A stretch of DNA of 6,541 nt. Origin: Rhodospirillales bacterium. GTDB lineage: Bacteria; Pseudomonadota; Alphaproteobacteria; Rhodospirillales; Casp-alpha2. The DNA lies in assembly GCA_021775275.1 (NCBI GenBank), contig JAJFIE010000373.1:1-6541 (forward strand), written 5' to 3'. Positions 1 through 6,541 of the stretch are shown piece after piece. How positions within the stretch are numbered: the first letter of the stretch is position 1; every line of letters starts with the position of its first letter. A program made the translations under genes and the position numbers. A model generated the notes under the pieces. The model saw nothing but the letters and a program-made list of their open reading frames with translations, did no database searches and was not told the origin of the DNA.

Positions 1-2162
1 TCGGACGTGGGGGTCATTTCATGGCTACCCAGCTTGCCAAGGGCGATCGTGCAGAACCGTGCGCCGGGGATACGCCCGTGTTGTGTGGCAAACTCGGCTT
101 CCACGACGGGGAACAGGCATTGTAATGCCGCCTCGGCCGTATCGCTGAGCGCCCACGCGGCGTCTGGCGGGCTGATCATCCCACGCAGGCTCTGTAAACC
201 GATCTGGAATTTTCGCTCGTTGGTCCAGCGCCGCGCGATGTCGAGAACTTGTTCAAAGTACTCGGCGTCGTCGATCTGCTTCGACAAGGTCGCCACCAGT
301 GCCGGGAGGGGTGGCGGTGGATCAAGAAAGTCAGACGAGAGGACGCTGTCAAACAGCGACGGACGACCACTGAGGTGTTCCGCCAGACGTGGCGCTTCAC
401 CCATGTTTTCCGCAAACAGGTTCAACAGTTGAGTATTGGAATACAACATGGAAAATAACTGCACCCCGGCGGGCAGACCCGCGACGAATTCATCAAATTT
501 GATGAATGTGGCATCAGGTTCCGGCGTACTGCCAAGGGCGTCAAGCAGCGCCGGGGTCAGTTCCGTCAACACTTCCCGGGCGCGCGTGGAACGCATGGCA
601 CGGTAGCGCCCGTGGTGCCAACCGCGGATGGCGGCGTCGACAATCTCCGGTGATTTAAATCCAAATTTCCGAATGGTTTCAAGAGTATCCGGATCAGCAT
701 CGCTGCCGGTAAATACAAGATTTCCATCGATATCACCTGTTGCGCTGAGAGCCGGCGCATCTTCAAACAAGGCGGCATAATGGCTTTCAACAGCTCTTAG
801 GTTTTGGAACAGATCAGTGGCGAAGGCTTCCCGACCATCATACCCCATGAAGATCGCAAGTTTTTCCATCCCATCGACTGTATCAGGCAGGGTCTGGGTC
901 TGTTCATCATTCACCATTTGAAGCCGGTGCTCTGTCTGGCGCAGAAATTTGTAGGCCGCCGTCAGCTTTTCGGTGACATCCGGTTTCACATGTCCATGTT
1001 CCGCAAGGATCGAAAGCGCCGCAACGGTCGAGGGCGTCCGTAATGGTGTTTCCCGCCCCCCCCAGATCAGTTGCTGGGTCTGGGCAAAAAATTCAACTTC
1101 GCGGATACCGCCTCGCCCCAGCTTGATATTGTGTCCTTCCACTGCAACGACGCCACCACCTCGGTGGGTGTTGATTTGTCGTTTGATGGAGTGAATGTCC
1201 TGGATGGCGGCGAAGTCCAGGTTCTTGCGCCAGATGAAAGGCCTCAGCCATTGCAGGAATTCATGGCCTGCCTCCAGATCACCGGCAACCGGACGCGCCT
1301 TGATCATGGCGGCACGCTCCCAGTTTTGACCCTGACTTTCGTAGTAAACTTCGGCCGCAGGCACGGAAACTGCAATGGGCGTCGCACCGGGATCGGGGCG
1401 CAGGCGCAGGTCGGTTCTGAAGACGTAGCCGTCGGACGTGCGTTCATCAATGATACGAACCAGGTCCCGGGTCATGCGAACACAGTGTTTCTGTAATGTG
1501 GCCGGGTCTGATCCCTGCATGCGGTAGGGATCGAAGAGCACGATCAGATCGATATCGCTGGAATAATTCAGTTCCCGCGCACCGAGCTTTCCCATACCGA
1601 TGACGATGAACCCGCTGTCGTGCTGGGGAACATCCGGGTAAGACAACTCGATCACGCCTTTTGCTGCTGCCTGGCGCAGAATATGCGTGGTTGCGCACTG
1701 CAAGGCGGCATCGGCGAAATCCGAGAGGTATTCAGTGGTCGTGGCGAGCGGCCAGTTACCCGTCATATCGCCAGCTGCGACAGCCAGGGCCATGTGCTGT
1801 TTCGCACGGCGCAAAACACGACTGATGGCCGTAATATCGCCGTTATTGTCAGTCTCTATGTACCCGGAAACCCCTGACAGAGTGGATTGTGCAGCCCTGT
1901 CAGGGCCAGACTGTAAAAGGTCGACGACGAAAGCCGGATCGTTGAGGCAGACCTGTGTCAGGTATGGGCTACAGCCGAAGATGGCCGAGAGCAGAGGATT
2001 TTCGCCTAGATGGCCGGTAAGGCTTTCTAATTTCTTGCAAATTTCGCTATTATCTGATTCCTGAATGTGTTCCTGCCATCGGTCGAATCCCAGACGCATC
2101 AATGCCCGGTCGGCGGGCGCAGGAAAAACCGCATTTTGAATTTCAGGGCAAAGATCATGCAT
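1..2162 (-). CDS. glnE: Bifunctional glutamine synthetase adenylyltransferase / adenylyl-removing enzyme, 3' end beyond the window
   Basis: Cytosolic enzyme that attaches AMP to, and phosphorolytically removes it from, the regulatory tyrosine of glutamine synthetase, in response to PII state and glutamine. Reading the minus strand from ATG at 2162 gives 720 uninterrupted codons. The N-terminal adenylyl-removing nucleotidyltransferase domain shows GMGKLGARELNYSSDIDLIV (residues 189-208), with the metal-binding Asp pair at 203 and 205. It is followed by RTDLRLRPDP, WERAAMIKARPVAGD (301-315) and GRGGIREVEFFAQ (349-361), all typical of GlnE. A helical linker follows, and the second, adenylylating domain begins near the edge: LGKLGSHEMTPTS ends at residue 720, and the next bases (GA) fit the expected Asp. 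Family members are usually about 950-1000 residues, so roughly a quarter is missing at the C-terminus. The ATG is chosen for its GAGGA site 8 nt upstream; an in-frame TGA lies further upstream at 2211-2213. The gene is divergent from the AsmA-like gene. GlnE identity is secure. Confidence 0.97.
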   Translation of the reverse strand, partial: MHDLCPEIQNAVFPAPADRALMRLGFDRWQEHIQESDNSEICKKLESLTGHLGENPLLSAIFGCSPYLTQVCLNDPAFVVDLLQSGPDRAAQSTLSGVSGYIETDNNGDITAISRVLRRAKQHMALAVAAGDMTGNWPLATTTEYLSDFADAALQCATTHILRQAAAKGVIELSYPDVPQHDSGFIVIGMGKLGARELNYSSDIDLIVLFDPYRMQGSDPATLQKHCVRMTRDLVRIIDERTSDGYVFRTDLRLRPDPGATPIAVSVPAAEVYYESQGQNWERAAMIKARPVAGDLEAGHEFLQWLRPFIWRKNLDFAAIQDIHSIKRQINTHRGGGVVAVEGHNIKLGRGGIREVEFFAQTQQLIWGGRETPLRTPSTVAALSILAEHGHVKPDVTEKLTAAYKFLRQTEHRLQMVNDEQTQTLPDTVDGMEKLAIFMGYDGREAFATDLFQNLRAVESHYAALFEDAPALSATGDIDGNLVFTGSDADPDTLETIRKFGFKSPEIVDAAIRGWHHGRYRAMRSTRAREVLTELTPALLDALGSTPEPDATFIKFDEFVAGLPAGVQLFSMLYSNTQLLNLFAENMGEAPRLAEHLSGRPSLFDSVLSSDFLDPPPPLPALVATLSKQIDDAEYFEQVLDIARRWTNERKFQIGLQSLRGMISPPDAAWALSDTAEAALQCLFPVVEAEFATQHGRIPGARFCTIALGKLGSHEMTPTS
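1872..1905. repeat. Perfect 9-bp inverted repeat inside glnE
   Basis: CCCTGACAG (1872-1880) and CTGTCAGGG (1897-1905) are exact inverse complements separated by 16 bases. The pair sits in the 5' quarter of glnE, around codons 86-97, encoding part of the segment SGPDRAAQSTLSGVSG. No T run follows on either strand, so it is not a standard intrinsic terminator. In glnE mRNA it could fold as a stem-loop. Confidence 0.6.
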
Positions 2163-2170
2163 GTTGCAAT

Positions 2171-2175
2171 TCCTC
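2171..2175 (-). promoter_or_regulatory. Ribosome binding site of glnE
   Basis: GAGGA on the minus strand sits 8 nt upstream of the ATG at 2162. This decides the glnE start over a second ATG at 2158, which is in a different frame, and over a possible in-frame TTG at about 2201, which would lie upstream of this site. Confidence 0.7.
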
Positions 2176-2185
2176 GGTTCCTTGC

Positions 2186-2214
2186 AAAGTGCGTGAAGCA
2201 ATCTGATGGGTCAA
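2186..2214 (-). promoter_or_regulatory. Candidate sigma70-type promoter for glnE
   Basis: On the minus strand TTGACC (2214-2209) matches the -35 consensus at five of six positions. After a 17-nt spacer comes CACTTT (2191-2186), a poor -10 match. Transcription would start near 2180, leaving a leader of about 18 nt that contains the GAGGA site. Position and spacing are right but the -10 is weak, so this is a guess. It lies inside the only non-coding stretch available. Confidence 0.25.
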
Positions 2215-2228
2215 GACGGCATGGAAGC

Positions 2229-2234
2229 GGAGAG
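2229..2234 (+). promoter_or_regulatory. Ribosome binding site of the AsmA-like gene, supporting a TTG start
   Basis: GGAGAG lies 8 nt before the TTG at 2243, a good spacing. The first in-frame ATG (2279, residue 13) has only an AAGGG about 13 nt upstream, and starting there would clip the basic residues before the membrane segment. The TTG is therefore preferred. Confidence 0.6.
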
Positions 2235-2242
2235 ATGATCCG

Positions 2243-5200
2243 TTGCTGATACGTACGTTTAAGGGCGTGGTTCATATCATGGCGGGGTTGCTCGCCGGGG
2301 CGGCAATCGTATTGCTGACTCTCGCCTGGCTATTGTCCCGGGGGCCGATCTCTCTCGGATTTCTGGCTCCCTACGTTGGTGATTTGATCAATGATGCCTT
2401 GCCTGCGGTCGAGGCCGAGTTCGACGACACCATCCTGACGTGGGCAGGATGGGAGCGCGCCGTTGATTTGCGTGTGATTAATCTCAGCGTTCGTGCCGAC
2501 GAAGGATCGGTATTGGCGCAGGTGCCGGAAGTTGCGTTTTCAATCAGCACCAAAGCGCTTGCCCGCGGGATTATCGCACCGGCAAGAGTGGAATTGTTTG
2601 GCCCGACACTCTACGCCATTCGTGAAACCGATGGGCAGCTCAACCTGGCGCTGGCGGGCGCGGGGGCGATGGCGTCCGGGCGCCTGGAGCCGTTTCTCAC
2701 CCAACTGACGAAAGCATCTGATCCGGACGATCCGCTAAGCTATCTCCAGCGTATCGATATCACGGATGCGGACCTGATTATCGAGGATACGGGGCGCGGC
2801 CGCTCGTGGGTAACACCGGATACCCAGATCAGTCTGCGCCGTGATGGCGCAAGGATTGATGGCGAGACGTCATTCCTGATGGATCTCGATGGTGCAGTGG
2901 CGGAGGTTTCCCTGGTCGGGGCATATGATGCGGCGACACGGCGGGTTGATGCAGGGCTCTCGTTCAGTGGCGTAACACCGTCCGTTCTGGCGGATTCGGC
3001 GCCGGAGGTTGGCTTCCTGAGATTTATTGATGTTCCCGTGCAGGGAACGATCACCATTGCATCGAGCGTCGATGGCGTTTTGGAAAGTGTTGGTTTTGAT
3101 GTCACGGGGGCGGACGGTATTCTTCATCTGCCTGCTCCGCTTGATGCCGCCTTGCAGACGGAGAGTTTTTCGTTGCGGGGGCATTTCGATGCGGCGCAAC
3201 GGCAATTGGAGATCGCTGAGTTTCGTGCCGCTTTTCCTGCGGAGACCACTTTGTTTCTACCGCAGCCGGTAGACCACCAATTTCCACTTTCAGGGATCAC
3301 GGTAGCGGGCACCTATGACGGGACGAACGACGGGCTTGTTCTTGAGATGCTGGAGCTGGATTTAGCAGGGGTTATGGCAACTGCCAGCGGCGCCATCGGT
3401 CGTCTGACCACCGCGCCGCAGGTAGCAATGGTGGCCGACATTCCCAAACTGACAATTGCCCAGTCGAAGGATTATTGGCCAAGGGCGCTGGGCACAGACG
3501 CCTATGACTGGGTTGCCTCGCAGGTCTTGGAGGGTGTTGTCAGCCAACTGCACCTGGATTTGCAGGGCGAAACCATGACGGATGGTGAATTTAACCTGGA
3601 TAAGGCTGATGGCAGTTTTGACGTATCTGATGCAACGATTCGATACGCCGATGCGTTGCCGACGATCTTCGTAACCGACGCCACCGTCAAATTTAACAAA
3701 GATGAAATGGAGTACCAAATAGGGAAAGCGGAGTCTTTCGGCATGGATCTTGACGCGGGCAAAATTCTCCTGTCCGGGTTATCCGGAGATACGGAGCAAG
3801 CCAAAATCACCACTGTGGTTACCGGCGCTTTTCAAAAAGCGATGGAACTCATGGACCGGGAGCCTCTGAATTTTGCCGAGGCGCTGGAAATCGACCCGAC
3901 CAATGCAACGGGGACCGTTCGTGCCGAACTGACATTTGATTTTCCGCTTAAAGAAACACTGACGTGGAGCGGGATCGAGGCGTCTGCGACAGCCGAACTG
4001 GACTCAGTTTCAATCCCGAAAGGCTTGTTTGGTCTGGATGTAGGTGAGGGGCAGCTTGAGCTTTCCATTGATAATGACGGGATGTCGGTGGCTGGTGAAC
4101 TGCTGCTCCAGAATTTTCCAACGATCTTGACGTGGCAGCAGAATTTCAAGGAAACGGCGGCTTTCAAGAACCGTTACGAAATTTCGGCACATGTGACCAA
4201 TGTGCAGAACATCACGGACCTGGGTATTGATGTCAGTCCGTTTTCGGCTGACATGATTGAAGGCGAGGTGCCGGTGAACGTTCATGTGGTCGAGACCTAT
4301 GACGGGTATACGGAACTGGAGGCGCGGGCCTCACTGGACGGGGTTCTCATGAGCATCCCTGTTATTAATTGGCGCAAGGAAGAAGGCGTCCCCGGTGAAG
4401 CACAAGTGTCCGTCCAGATGCAAAACAATGAAGTGATTGCGATCCCAAAGTTCGCGATCCAAACCGAAGATCTGATTGTAGAGGGAGCGGCCTACTACGG
4501 TCTGGAAGACAGAGCGCTGAACCGGATCGAATTAAGTCAGATAACCTATGGTCGCACGGACATGTCGGGGTTGTTGGTGCCGGGGACGGGCGATTCATGG
4601 GATGCCAATTTCACCGGCCCCAGTCTTGATCTGGACCCGGTGTGGGATGATATCGTTTATGGCGATTTCACAAATTCGGACCAGACATTTCTGGCGGATG
4701 TGAGCGTTTCCGGTCAGTTTGACCGTGTCTGGCTGTCGGATGAACGTGGCCTTGATAATTTGATTGCAGCACTTGCCCGCGAGGACGAAATCTGGCGCAC
4801 CGTCTATATTACGTCGCAGGCCGATAATGGCGCCCCCCTGGAAATCAAGATGACACCATCGGAGAAATCGGACGGCCGTATCGTGACCGTCTGGTCCAGT
4901 GATGCAGGGGAAATTCTACGAACATTTGATCTTTATGATTTGATGACGGGGGGCGAGCTATCTCTGGCGGGGATGGTGGATGATACACAGGAAAACAGTC
5001 CGTTTTCGGGTCTTCTGGAAATACGGCGATACCGGATTGTCGATGCCCCGACACTGACCAGGTTGGTTAGTCTGATGGCGCTGACGGGCATTCTGGAAGC
5101 TTTGCAAGGCGACGGTCTGGCTTTCGAGGCATTGAAAATGCCATTCGATTTCACCGATGGCGTTATCCGTCTGACGGATACCAAGGCGACCGGGGCGTCG

Positions 5201-5527
5201 CTCGGATTTACGGCATCAGGGGTGATTTACACCCATGCCGACGTTGTTGATATCGAGGGAACCGTCATTCCCATCTACGCGCTCAACAGCGTATTGGGAA
5301 ATCTCCCCTTGATCGGGGGACTGTTTTCCGGCGGCGAGGAAGGCGGCGGTATTTTCGCGGCAAACTACTCCATGACCGGTCCGCGCAGCGATCCGGAAGT
5401 GTCTGTTAACCCGTTGAGTGCACTGGCGCCCGGATTTCTGCGGAACTTTTTTGGTATATTTGATGGTGCTGGCGAACCACCCCCTGAGCCGAATACTTCA
5501 GACCCGAACTCGATTCCAGGTGATTAA
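2243..5527 (+). CDS. AsmA/YhdP-like (DUF3971-type) inner-membrane-anchored protein, probable lipid-transport factor
   Basis: A 1094-residue protein starting at TTG. A short basic leader (R4, K7) precedes one hydrophobic segment (about residues 9-31), then [17 protein letters not shown] (34-50), a common opening in alphaproteobacterial members. About 1000 residues of alternating short beta-prone stretches follow, rich in Asp/Gly turns and without cysteine clusters or catalytic motifs, as expected of a long periplasmic beta-groove. The C-terminus carries the AsmA/YhdP signature: [20 protein letters not shown] (1004-1023), a Gly-rich [13 protein letters not shown] (1030-1042), then [20 protein letters not shown] (1046-1065), and ends in a Pro/Asp-rich tail. 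Known relatives in E. coli (YhdP, TamB, YdbH) move phospholipids from the inner to the outer membrane; YhdP is about 1270 residues. Assigning that role here is inference from family. The gene is divergent from glnE, and its stop interlocks with that of tyrS. Family membership is firm, exact function is not. Confidence 0.88.
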   Translation: MLIRTFKGVVHIMAGLLAGAAIVLLTLAWLLSRGPISLGFLAPYVGDLINDALPAVEAEFDDTILTWAGWERAVDLRVINLSVRADEGSVLAQVPEVAFSISTKALARGIIAPARVELFGPTLYAIRETDGQLNLALAGAGAMASGRLEPFLTQLTKASDPDDPLSYLQRIDITDADLIIEDTGRGRSWVTPDTQISLRRDGARIDGETSFLMDLDGAVAEVSLVGAYDAATRRVDAGLSFSGVTPSVLADSAPEVGFLRFIDVPVQGTITIASSVDGVLESVGFDVTGADGILHLPAPLDAALQTESFSLRGHFDAAQRQLEIAEFRAAFPAETTLFLPQPVDHQFPLSGITVAGTYDGTNDGLVLEMLELDLAGVMATASGAIGRLTTAPQVAMVADIPKLTIAQSKDYWPRALGTDAYDWVASQVLEGVVSQLHLDLQGETMTDGEFNLDKADGSFDVSDATIRYADALPTIFVTDATVKFNKDEMEYQIGKAESFGMDLDAGKILLSGLSGDTEQAKITTVVTGAFQKAMELMDREPLNFAEALEIDPTNATGTVRAELTFDFPLKETLTWSGIEASATAELDSVSIPKGLFGLDVGEGQLELSIDNDGMSVAGELLLQNFPTILTWQQNFKETAAFKNRYEISAHVTNVQNITDLGIDVSPFSADMIEGEVPVNVHVVETYDGYTELEARASLDGVLMSIPVINWRKEEGVPGEAQVSVQMQNNEVIAIPKFAIQTEDLIVEGAAYYGLEDRALNRIELSQITYGRTDMSGLLVPGTGDSWDANFTGPSLDLDPVWDDIVYGDFTNSDQTFLADVSVSGQFDRVWLSDERGLDNLIAALAREDEIWRTVYITSQADNGAPLEIKMTPSEKSDGRIVTVWSSDAGEILRTFDLYDLMTGGELSLAGMVDDTQENSPFSGLLEIRRYRIVDAPTLTRLVSLMALTGILEALQGDGLAFEALKMPFDFTDGVIRLTDTKATGASLGFTASGVIYTHADVVDIEGTVIPIYALNSVLGNLPLIGGLFSGGEEGGGIFAANYSMTGPRSDPEVSVNPLSALAPGFLRNFFGIFDGAGEPPPEPNTSDPNSIPGD

Positions 5528-5532
5528 ATCAC
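5520..5532. repeat. Perfect 13-bp palindrome over the two convergent stop codons
   Basis: GTGATT (5520-5525) and AATCAC (5527-5532) are exact inverse complements around a single A at 5526. The plus-strand TAA of the AsmA-like gene (5525-5527) and the minus-strand TAA of tyrS (5526-5524) both lie in the central TTAA, so the genes overlap by 4 bp. A one-base loop cannot form a normal hairpin, so if this acts at all it would be as DNA, for example as a protein site. It may simply be chance from two adjacent stops. Confidence 0.6.
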
Positions 5533-6541
5533 GCGAATCAGTGCGTGGCGCTTTTTCCCGGCAGATAGTTTGATAATGCCGTCGGCATTCAGATCAGCAG
5601 GTGTCACGGCATAGGTTTCCGATGTGATGGGGTGGTCATTGATCTTGCCTCCGCCGCCCTTGATCAATCGCCGCGCATCGCTGTTGGAAGACGCCAGTCC
5701 TGCTTTGCAGAGTAACTCATAGGCGGGAACGCCGGCGTTCAGTGCGCCTCCTTCAACATCAACAGATGGCAGGTCCTGGCCGAGGGCGCCTTCTTCAAAT
5801 GTTTTGCGCGCGCTCTCCGCTGCCCGTTCAGCCGCATCCCGGCCATGGCATAGCGCCGTGATTTCGGTCGCGAGAATTTTCTTTGCCTCGTTCAGGTCCA
5901 CGCCGCCGAGTGACTCGAGACGAATAATTTCGTCGTCAGGAAGTTCGGTGAACAGACGAAGGAAACGGCCAACATCGGCGTCTTCCGCATTGCGCCAATA
6001 CTGCCAGTAATCATAAACACTCAGCATCTGATCGCTGAGCCAGACAGTGCCATCGGCGGTTTTACCCATTTTTGCACCGGATGAGGTGGCGAGCAGCGGC
6101 GTTGTCAGCCCGAACAGGGTGCGCTCGTCCACGCGGCGGCCAAGTTCCACACCGTTGATGATATTGCCCCACTGGTCGGACCCGCCCATCTGCAAGGTGC
6201 AATCATGCCGTCGCGCCAGTTCAAGATAATCGTAGGCCTGGAGAATCATGTAATTGAATTCAAGGAATGTGAGCGGTTGTTCTCGTTCGAGTCGCAGCTT
6301 GACACTGTCGAAGCTCATCATTCGGTTGACGGAAAAGTGACGACCGTAATCCCGCAAAAAAGAGATGTAGTGCAACTCGTCCAGCCAATCCGCATTATTC
6401 ACCATGATCGCGTCGGTCGGGCCGTCACCGAATGTCAGAAACTTGGCGAACACCTGCTTGATGCCGGCCATATTCACAGCAATTTGTGCGTCGTCCAGAA
6501 ATTTGCGGGACTCGTCTTTGCCGGACGGGTCGCCGACCTTG
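5524..6541 (-). CDS. tyrS: Tyrosyl-tRNA synthetase, 5' end beyond the window
   Basis: Class I aminoacyl-tRNA synthetase that charges tRNA-Tyr in the cytosol. The frame is open to the right edge, so 338 residues plus TAA are visible and about 80 N-terminal residues, including the HIGH motif, are missing. The visible part begins [12 protein letters not shown], the conserved loop after the first Rossmann half. It contains [11 protein letters not shown] (6192-6160), the tyrosine/ATP-binding segment, and AKMGKT with KMGKT at 6072-6058, the KMSKS-type loop in the form usual for this TyrS subgroup. The last 70 or so residues (from about 5740 down) form an S4 RNA-binding domain ([19 protein letters not shown]) ending in [19 protein letters not shown] at 6477 could be mistaken for a start, but coding continues upstream without a break ([13 protein letters not shown]), so it is an internal valine. 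No truncation or frameshift is seen in the visible part. Confidence 0.97.
   Translation of the reverse strand, partial: KVGDPSGKDESRKFLDDAQIAVNMAGIKQVFAKFLTFGDGPTDAIMVNNADWLDELHYISFLRDYGRHFSVNRMMSFDSVKLRLEREQPLTFLEFNYMILQAYDYLELARRHDCTLQMGGSDQWGNIINGVELGRRVDERTLFGLTTPLLATSSGAKMGKTADGTVWLSDQMLSVYDYWQYWRNAEDADVGRFLRLFTELPDDEIIRLESLGGVDLNEAKKILATEITALCHGRDAAERAAESARKTFEEGALGQDLPSVDVEGGALNAGVPAYELLCKAGLASSNSDARRLIKGGGGKINDHPITSETYAVTPADLNADGIIKLSAGKKRHALIRVI
5529..5556 (+). terminator. Weak terminator-like hairpin after the AsmA-like gene
   Basis: On the plus strand CACGC (5530-5534) can pair with GCGTG (5543-5547) across an 8-nt loop, with possible U-G pairs at each end of the stem. A run of five T follows at 5552-5556, four bases after the stem. 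The stem is short and the gap to the T run is not ideal. These bases also encode the conserved GKKRHALIR end of TyrS on the other strand, and its AAA-AAG lysine codons account for the T run. It could end the AsmA-like transcript, but coincidence is as likely. Confidence 0.3.

Larger units (their letters stand above)
2163..2242. other. 80-bp divergent intergenic region between glnE and the AsmA-like gene
   Basis: This is the only non-coding DNA in the window. It holds both ribosome binding sites and must hold, or overlap, the promoters of both divergent genes. The palindromic hexamer TTGCAA occurs twice, at 2164-2169 and 2182-2187, with starts 18 bp apart. No convincing promoter was found on the plus strand: a TTGCAA at 2182 could serve as a -35, but nothing resembling a -10 follows at the right distance. 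I saw no riboswitch or strong hairpin. Confidence 0.8.

Noticed and set aside
7..432. 141-codon plus-strand ORF at the left edge
   Set aside because: It is antisense to the glnE linker and second domain. Its composition (rich in Arg, Ser and Ala) is typical of a shadow frame.
1056..1063. Run of eight C (eight G in glnE sense), considered as a phase-variation tract or sequencing frameshift
   Set aside because: The GlnE frame reads correctly on both sides (QQLIWGGRETPL), so no frameshift is present. A single 8-base run in a housekeeping gene is weak evidence for phase variation.
1071..1496. 141-codon plus-strand ORF opposite glnE
   Set aside because: It lies wholly antisense to conserved GlnE sequence (RTDLRLRPDP through EVEFFAQTQQL), has no recognisable motif, and fits a shadow of GC-rich coding DNA.
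2067..2249. 60-codon plus-strand ORF running into the start of the AsmA-like gene
   Set aside because: About half of it is antisense to the glnE 5' end and it has no similarity I recognise. Only its last few codons, as the small ORF from 2235, seem worth noting.
2251..2258. 8-bp palindrome ACGTACGT at codons 3-6 of the AsmA-like gene
   Set aside because: It is too short, and does not extend on either side, to argue for an operator.
2740..3105. 121-codon minus-strand ORF inside the AsmA-like gene
   Set aside because: It is antisense to a long, clearly coding frame, has no motif, and has the Ser/Arg/Thr-rich look of a shadow. The same applies to the other minus-strand ORFs between 2371 and 5184.
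5804..6229. Short plus-strand ORFs opposite tyrS
   Set aside because: Both are antisense to conserved TyrS sequence, including [10 protein letters not shown] and KMGKT, and carry no features of their own.
6475..6477. GTG as a possible start of a shortened tyrS
   Set aside because: The reading frame continues upstream with conserved TyrS sequence ([12 protein letters not shown]) to the window edge, so this is an internal valine.

Overview
The window looks like ordinary core chromosome from an alphaproteobacterium with moderate to high GC. This rests on the character of the three proteins: a GlnE with the Arg/Glu-rich SSDIDL signature, a TyrS with a KMGKT form of the KMSKS loop and a C-terminal S4 domain, and a large AsmA/YhdP-like protein opening with [12 protein letters not shown] cannot place it below class level from sequence alone. 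There is no sign of a mobile element, CRISPR array, tRNA, rRNA or recently acquired island.

Three protein genes fill almost the whole window. From the left edge to 2162, on the minus strand, lie the first 720 codons of glnE, the two-headed enzyme that adenylylates and de-adenylylates glutamine synthetase. The frame is continuous and the window edge cuts it inside its second catalytic motif. An 80-bp spacer (2163-2242) separates it from a divergent plus-strand gene (2243-5527) for a 1094-residue, membrane-anchored AsmA/DUF3971-type protein, probably part of phospholipid transport or maintenance between the inner and outer membranes. This gene meets the minus-strand tyrS (5524 to the right edge; 338 C-terminal residues visible) tail to tail. 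The two stop codons interlock in one TTAA at the centre of a perfect 13-bp palindrome.

The genes share no pathway: nitrogen control, envelope lipid handling and translation. Their arrangement is divergent, then convergent, so each is probably transcribed on its own. The only non-coding DNA is the 80-bp divergent spacer, which must carry signals for both glnE and the AsmA-like gene.

I found no undescribed system here. The points worth a second look are modest: the interlocked stops and nearby terminator-like hairpin, the TTG start of the AsmA-like gene with two tiny ORFs over its leader, a perfect 9-bp inverted repeat inside glnE, and the AsmA-like protein itself, whose role in alphaproteobacteria is less settled than in Escherichia coli.
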